DNA of 64,000 nucleotides, taken from positions 151,327,701-151,391,700 of the forward strand of contig CM053140.1 in the NCBI GenBank assembly GCA_028571685.1. Direction: 5' to 3'. The notes below the pieces were generated by a model, which had not been told where the DNA came from, did no database searches, and was given only the letters and a program-made list of their open reading frames with translations. The DNA is from Heterohyrax brucei. Taxonomy: Eukaryota > Chordata > Mammalia > Hyracoidea > Procaviidae. Position numbers and translations under genes: made by a program. Positions 57,966 to 64,000 of this stretch are shown one piece after another. The stretch's first letter is position 1, and each line of letters opens with the position of its first letter.

Positions 57966-60758
57966 TGCTCAGAACACGGAAAGTGGACTTAACCTCCAAT
58001 TTGGATGCCACACATCTTTCATTCTTAGACTGCAGGGAGGGTGACTGTTACCTTTTAAAACTGGATAAATTTTATTTGTTAGTAAACACAAAAGCGGAAG
58101 AGTTGTGTAAACGATAGCAAATTGCTCGACAATGTATTTGTAGTGATCTCAGCTACTACACTGGATGAGTATTGCAGTTAGTGATTTGCCAGGATCACAA
58201 CTCTCATTTATCTTTAGTAAAATAGTGATATTGCCAAGCCCAATTCCTGTTATTTAATATTTAATCCATTCTTTTGATTTCTAAAAAAGAAATCATTTGA
58301 GAATAATGCTTGATTTTGGCATCCACATTTTGTATCCACACAAAATGAATCAGGTTTATAAAACTGGTTAAAACTAAAGTCGAAGTTCAATAGACAAAAT
58401 AGAAATCTGTGTGTGACAGAGTGGAGTTCTCTGACATTTTCGCTGTTTTAATTCTTACTCTCATTCCTCACTGGTAAGGGCAAGGGCTTTCATGGTTACC
58501 ATTTATTAGGTAACCACCACGGGGCTCTAAGTGTAAGACCCCACCACACTCCTAAAGTGGAGTCAGTTTTTATCAGAGCAGGAAGTAAAGGATCAACTGG
58601 TTTTCACATTCTTAGTCAGAAGAAGAACGGCTACTGTAGTGGAGGAAGAGTGTTAGAAAAGAAGAGAGAGTGGGAAACAGACTGTCCACAGTGCTTCATT
58701 CTCACTGCCAAAGTCATAGGCATGTAATCCACAGCCACCTGTAACAAACATCTCAAAATGTTACTACAAGAGTGTCAGGAAAGGGATGATTTCTCTTCCT
58801 TTGAAATAGTGATACTTAGACAAAATGAACACATGTTCTAGATTTCTCAAGAATGTACTAGTCTATGCTTGTTTTTCTGACATAACTATTAATAATATCC
58901 TTTTTTTACTCTGATACGTGTCTTGTTTTGGTTCGTAATCAATGCACTAACCCTGGCCAGAACGAATCAAGTAGGCTTGCAGTTGCTAATAGTCATCTCT
59001 CCTGGTAAAAATGAACAAAAGTTTCTGCAAAATCAAACCAATCTTTGAAAGACTGTAACGATCAGAAGACATAAAGCCCTGATGTCACTTTGATTTCTGA
59101 ATTGATCTGTTTGAGGCCATGTCAAGCTATGGATTAGGCCAAACAGTTGAGCCAATAAATTTTATTTTATTTTTTCCTTAAGAATACAGATAATATGCAC
59201 CTGGGCATTTCTCTCATGGGGTATGGGAATAGGGTAACTTACATGAACAAAAAGTTTATGCTTCTGGGTCTGAAATGAATAACAATGTCCTTTGTCCTCT
59301 TGGTAAAGGAGTCTTTCTTTTACTGATCAGTAAATAAACCCATACTCATCCCCAGAAGGAATCACATCCTACCTTCCATGATGTTCAGTACGCAACATTC
59401 TAGAAAAGACAGCCCAGAAAAAAAGCTGTCAGAGGTTCTAAATTCTGAATGTCTTTTACTTTAGGATTCTTTTCACTGTAGGCACTTTAGTCTCTCAAGG
59501 ATGTCTGCTGTCCCAGCCAGTTTGTCAACATGTGTTTACTCTAATGTTGACCAATTTTGACTCACCCATGAACTTCATACTATACAAATAAAAAATATCT
59601 ATAATTGGTTGTAATTGTCAAAAGATGTGGTAGCCAGTAGTGCTGTTGACATTTAAAACATATTTCAATAAAATTTCCTTGAAATATAACTTATAGATTT
59701 GACATTTTTGTTAGAGAAATGCTTTATGTTATTTTCCTTTGACTTGGTTAGTACAAGCCTAACATCAAAGACTTGTGCTTATATTTTAGAGGTTATACAT
59801 TGGCTATTTTTTTTACTGTCCTACCACAGTTTGACTGAGGGTTTTACTAACTCTTACGATTTTTATTATCTTAATAAATATATCAATTGATTGTTTCACC
59901 ATGTACAATACTACCTGGTGGCAATCTCTAAGTCCGAGAATAAGTGTTTGCCATTATACTAAATCCATTTCAAGTTTCTTTTGCTTCATTTACAGTACAA
60001 GTTTAAATACTAGTACTCTGAATGCTGCCTGAATTATAGGCTGTAAAGTTTAATTACTTGTGACTGATACCTACGTGCAGAACCAACAACTGTATCATGC
60101 CTTATGTTTGTGAAATATTCAATTGTGATGTTGGGCACAGTGATGACCAGGTTATTTTCTTTTAAAATGTATATTTTTAAAATACAACAAAACCCAAATT
60201 TATAGTGTTTTAAACAGGGACAAAGTATTTTACACATACAAAGTAGCCTTTCTATAATTTTTCTGTGTAAACATTCTTTGGCTTTTATTCTTGTATCTTT
60301 TCACCTCCTTTCTCATGAAAATTTTAATGTAATATTTATCAGATTACATACAGGAAAAAAGTCATCTTTAGGGTGCCCATATGTTAAGCTGTTTGGTATA
60401 AAATACATGAATATGCTAAAAATATATAATTAATTTTCAGAAGGATCTGGAAGCATAATGAAATACAATGCAGTTTTCAAAAGATAGTGAAAACAAGTAA
60501 AATGATAATTTACATTTTCTCTAAACTCTAGACCATCTGCATGGTTCCCTTGACTTCAGGAACTTTTTTGACAACTGGCTTTAAGAAAAATGGTCTACTT
60601 AGCAGCTATGTGGGTAAAAAAGGAAGAGGTATATATGATACCTATTTTCCTGGACTTGCAGTATAATAATCTTCTGGTTTAAGGCATGATTTTTGTTTTA
60701 TTTTTTGTAATAGAACTAATACAGGATGCGTTGTTACTATCTCTTCTTATAAAACCTT
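57966..60758. other. Single-copy-looking DNA, no gene seen
   Basis: About 2.8 kb with no recognised repeat or coding signature; open frames are short and AT-rich. Confidence 0.45.
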
Positions 60759-60929
60759 TGGAAACCCTAGTGGCTTAGTGGTTAAGTGCTATTTCTGCTA
60801 ACTAAAAGGTTGGTATTTTGAATCTGCCAGGCATCCCTTGCAAACTCTACAGAGCAGTTCTGCTCTGACCTATACAGCCGTTATGAGTTGGAGTTGAATT
60901 GACGCAGTGTGTTCGGTCTGTTTGGTTTA
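60759..60929 (+). mobile_element. AfroSINE, sense
   Basis: GGAAACCCTAGTGGCTTAGTG, GCTAACTAAAAGGTTGGTATT, AGCAGTTCTGCTCTGACC and GTTGAATTGACGCAGTGTG. Complete. The next AfroSINE begins immediately after in the opposite orientation. Confidence 0.88.
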
Positions 60930-61030
60930 TAAAACCTGTGGCTTCTGAGTCAATCCCAGCACTTAGTAAACCTTCTGCCAACATTTCAGTTACCAGCCGA
61001 ACACTTAACCACCAGGCCACCAGGTCTCCT
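60930..61030 (-). mobile_element. AfroSINE, antisense, internally deleted
   Basis: AAACCTGTGGCTTCTGAGTCAA (antisense 3' end), then CAGTTACCAGCCGAACACTT and ACCACCAGGCCACCAGGTCTCC (antisense head); the core between is missing. It sits tail to tail with the preceding AfroSINE. Another head-like scrap is at 61155-61181. Confidence 0.7.
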
Positions 61031-61385
61031 TGCTGTCTCTGCACTCTGACCCAACTATACGGGTCTCATCATTTTCATCCTGTCAATACCAAGAAAAGTA
61101 AATTTTGTTTAGGGCCTCATCTATGCGGGTAATTGTCACATGTGCTTACATGTGAACCCACTGATCCACCAGGATTTCCACAGGTTTTATAGGAAGAGTT
61201 AGCAACAGTTAGTAACTTCTATCGCAGAAGAAATTATGCCTCAAACCAGTAGCTTAACTGTGTGTCTGAGTTCAAAGCCACCACCAGCCCGCATTCCCGT
61301 GTACATACTTCTATTACTGTCCATTAAAAGCGGAACACCTTCTCACTGCTCCTGTTAGTCAAAATTGTTCCATGGGGACAGTAAA

Positions 61386-61553
61386 AAAAAAAAGAAATAA
61401 AAACCATGCCCTCGAGGGATTCCTACTCATAGGGACCCTATAAGATAGAGTAGGTCTGCCCCATAGGCTTTCCAAACAACACCTAGTGAATTCAACCTGC
61501 CAGCCTTTTGGTTCGCAGCCAAATTCTTAACCACGACACCGCCAGAGTTTCCA
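61386..61553 (-). mobile_element. AfroSINE, antisense
   Basis: AACCATGCCCTCGAGGGATTC, GACCCTATAAGATAGAGTAG, CCAGCCTTTTGGTTCGCAGC and CCACGACACCGCCAGAGTTTCC. An A-run at 61384-61394 stands where the tail lies on the minus strand's 3' side. Confidence 0.85.
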
Positions 61554-62894
61554 TTCCACAGGAGTAGGCACTTAGTATCTCATTAGGTTATTTCCACTAG
61601 TGATCCAGGCAGAAAAGAGAAGCCTTAGCTATTATTGGCCTTACTTCTCAAAGGACACAAACCTAGTGAATCAGGACTTTTTATCAGGCTTGGCCTTATA
61701 GATCAATATAAAAAGTGGTTTGGAGGGCATACTGTTTTATGAGTCAGCATGGACTCACTTTGACCACGGTCACTTTGATTCCTCTCTGTGCCTACTTCAT
61801 TTATTTTCTTCTTTCCTTCCTTCTTCTTCTCCCTCTCTTCATTTCCTTTTAAATGGAAAAGCACTTTTGATAGAGAAAATTTCATTTGCAAGGTAAAATT
61901 TAGAAGTTTTGAATTTACATAATCACTAAATCTTCAAGGCCAGTATTCTGAATATTTTCAATAACGTCTACACATGCTATTCCTGTTTAGTTTATTATGG
62001 AGCAGGGTATTTTCTAAAAATGCTCTAAGTATCTATTATAGGTATAAATTCAAGGTAATTTGATGGATAAGAATCATATCAAATGAAAATTATGTGATTG
62101 CAATTAAAATAGTTTATGCGAATCTCTCATTTCTCCTTTCCTGTTTTACTCTTGTCATACGATTTCCACTTCCATTCAATTCTACACCTAATGTGTGGTA
62201 CTTCTAAAATATTATTTAGCCTGCATCATGATTTTTTCTGTAAACTGTGTCCTCTCTGATTCCTACTCTTTCCTCTATTCAAAAAATCATCCTATCTCTG
62301 CTGTATATATCACACACTGTCTTCTCTTTGGTATATTTATAGTCTTTTTCTCCCATTTTCTGCAACTATCAGTATATTACTTTCTGAAACCCCATTCCTT
62401 TCCTTTAATTACCTGCCAATTTTACCTGTCTCATTTGTTTTTTATTTGCAATCTTGTTTCTCTTTTTAACTTTCATTCTCCTTCTCTCTCATTTTACCTT
62501 CAGTTGTGTGTCTGTTAATTCTTGTGCCTGCTTTAACTTTACCTTCTGTAATTCATTATCCATCTATATTAGTCAGCTGTTGCCAAAGTAGGTGTTGCAC
62601 AAGCAATCACAGAAATCTTCAGAAGTTTATAACATCCAATATTTAGTTTTCTCATTCATGGTCTGCTTTTCGATTGGGATGGCTCTACTTCAGCTTGTGG
62701 ATGGAGTTCAGGTCTTCTTGTATCACATTCTTCATTGACCAGCAAGATACATAAAGCACAACCTTTTTCTAATGAATCTAAGGAAGAAAAAATGGACATG
62801 TTAACACCTCTTTTGCAACACATATACTTTCATTCAATTGACCAAATCAGGGTGAAAGGGATAAATAGTCTACATAAAGAAGCAGGAGAGATAT
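61554..62894. other. No gene seen; one possible ancient repeat
   Basis: 62570-62705 (TCAGCTGTTGCCAAAGTAGG, TTCATGGTCTGC) resembles an old interspersed repeat that I cannot name. A pyrimidine-rich tract is at 61797-61850. Confidence 0.4.
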
Positions 62895-63412
62895 TGCTAC
62901 ATAATAACCCAATTCGTTGCATGTCCTCTTTCTTTACCCCACTGCTTGTTATAGTCCGTTATGTCTGGATGATTCTTTACATGGATGGGAGCACCATGTA
63001 AAGACTCATCCAGACATAACGGACTATAATGAGCAACGGAGTAAAGAGAAAGGATGTTTGCTTTTGAACTGTGGTGTTGGAGAAGAATACTTACTGTACC
63101 GTGGACTGCCAACAGCACGAACACCTATTCTGGAGAAGTATAACCAGAGTGCTCTTGGGGTGCAAGCATAGCAAGACTGCATCTCATGTACTTTAGACAT
63201 GTTGCCAGGAGGAATTGATACTTGGAGGATGACATTATGCTTGGTAGAGGAGTGGAGGTTGGTGGAAATGAAGTCTCTCAACAAGATGGATTGGCACAGT
63301 GGCTGGAACCACGGACCTAAACATAAAAATGATTGTTGGCGTGGTGTAGGATCAGGTAGTGTTTCTTTCTGTTATGCGTAGGATTGGTATGAGTTGGAAC
63401 AGACACAAGAGC
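62895..63412. mobile_element. RTE 3' end with foldback left side
   Basis: From about 63040 rightwards it is the sense RTE 3' end: GAACTGTGGTGTTGGAGAAG, CCGTGGACTGCCAACAGCAC, CATGTTGCCAGGAGGAATTG and the tail TTGGAACAGACACAAGAGC. The left side (62895-62984) resembles the same RTE stretch in antisense. The two meet in a hairpin: 62949-62984 pairs with 62994-63029 (35 of 36 bp) around a 9-bp loop. Confidence 0.7.
62949..63029. repeat. Near-perfect palindrome, 36-bp arms, 9-bp spacer
   Basis: TTATAGTCCGTTATGTCTGG... on the left is mirrored by ...CCAGACATAACGGACTATAA on the right with one mismatch; spacer ATGGGAGCA (62985-62993). Weaker pairing extends about 25 bp further outward. Confidence 0.95.
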
Positions 63413-64000
63413 ACCTAATAAAAACAGCAAGTCAAATGTTATTGCCTCAACTCTCAGTCCCATCAGCTTGCTCTAGCAGTACAAATTTTGCCTTGAGCAA
63501 AAGCCCTTTGTGAATACTTGATCTCCATACAACTAGCTTGGACAGAAAAGAAATTTATTGGCTAACTTAATCTGTAGATAATTTAAAACCAAACTATGAG
63601 AACAAAAGAATGTAATTGAGCCTACAGAGCTACTGAGATGTTTGAGCCTTATTTGTTTCTCATATTTACTCTTTGGGAGGTCACTCTCTCTTATAGTTGA
63701 CTGGTTAGAAAAAGTGGAGGTTCTCAAATGTTGCAACTTAAGAATTTTCAGCTCCTGAGAAGATCAGCATTCCAGCCCCCCTACCCCATTCCAGTTTGAA
63801 AAATATCAGGACAGCCTGTTTGGGACAGCTAAAATCAGTCACCATGCAGCTGACCCTGGCTCCTGGTAATCCCATGTGCATCAGGGTAGAACTGTATTTA
63901 CCAGTATTTTGAAGAACCACTCCAAAAAATTGTGTCCATTTTACAAGGTCCAAATAGCTTCAGTGAATATAAAGAAGACTTCCAGAGGAGGAGAGGAGGA
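63413..64000. other. No feature recognised
   Basis: About 590 bp without a repeat or gene that I can name, running off the right edge. Confidence 0.4.

Noticed and set aside
62195..62518. 107-codon plus-strand frame with hydrophobic residues
   Set aside because: Arises from a pyrimidine-rich, AT-rich stretch that gives F/L/S/Y codons by composition. No family resemblance.

Overview
This window is mammalian, repeat-dominated, intergenic (or deep intronic) DNA. The lineage pointer is strong: tRNA-derived SINEs of the AfroSINE type occur throughout, and a BovB-like RTE element (RTE1_LA type) occurs in at least four places. Together with long L1s carrying a distinctive 3' UTR, they point to Afrotheria, most likely elephant. 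This rests on my memory of those families, not on a search. I see no host protein-coding exon, tRNA gene, rRNA, CRISPR array or bacterial-type operon. The longest open frames are L1 fragments or chance frames.

Layout. 1-1925 is an old minus-strand L1 interrupted by a ~40-bp SINE-tail fragment and by a foldback mariner derivative. 1926-2470 looks like a minus-strand retrocopy of an unidentified ~118-codon gene. 2588-6260 is an RTE (minus) with an inverted 5' end and a MaLR-like LTR inserted in it. 6378-8750 holds AfroSINEs and ancient repeats. 8768-13837 is an internally deleted L1 (minus), and 13893-21089 is a full-length L1 (plus) with 22-bp target-site duplications; the two stand head to head 55 bp apart. 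21672-24705 is a Tigger1-like DNA transposon split by a minus-strand retroposon that is itself split by an RTE 3' end. 25478-26030 is the second foldback mariner copy. 26690-27120 is an LTR-like block. 27130-37020 is mostly single-copy-looking DNA with an AfroSINE, a 33-bp minisatellite and a second 5'-inverted RTE. 37025-44117 is a full-length L1 (minus). 44298-45365 has a MIR and LTR fragments. 47470-47907 is a retroposon 3' end plus a SINE-tail fragment. 48013-55428 is a full-length L1 (plus) with tandem promoter monomers. 55740-57010 is ancient L1. 57760-61553 has four AfroSINEs. 62895-63412 is a foldback RTE 3' end.

How the parts relate. L1 supplied most of the mass. RTE probably mobilised the AfroSINEs, since they share 3' ends. 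All coding sequence seen is damaged: the RT active site reads FADDT in the plus-strand L1 at 13893, FADD in the deleted L1, FADY in the L1 at 37025 and FAVD in the L1 at 48013; the Tigger1 transposase has lost two catalytic aspartates.

Most worth follow-up: (1) a mariner-derived foldback element whose two copies, in opposite orientation, share the same rearranged centre; (2) two independent RTE copies with 5' inversions that both reach the same 5' terminus; (3) tandem 5'-UTR monomers in the Afrotherian L1s; (4) ~40-bp insertions made only of SINE/RTE 3' tails; (5) a retrocopy of an unrecognised gene.
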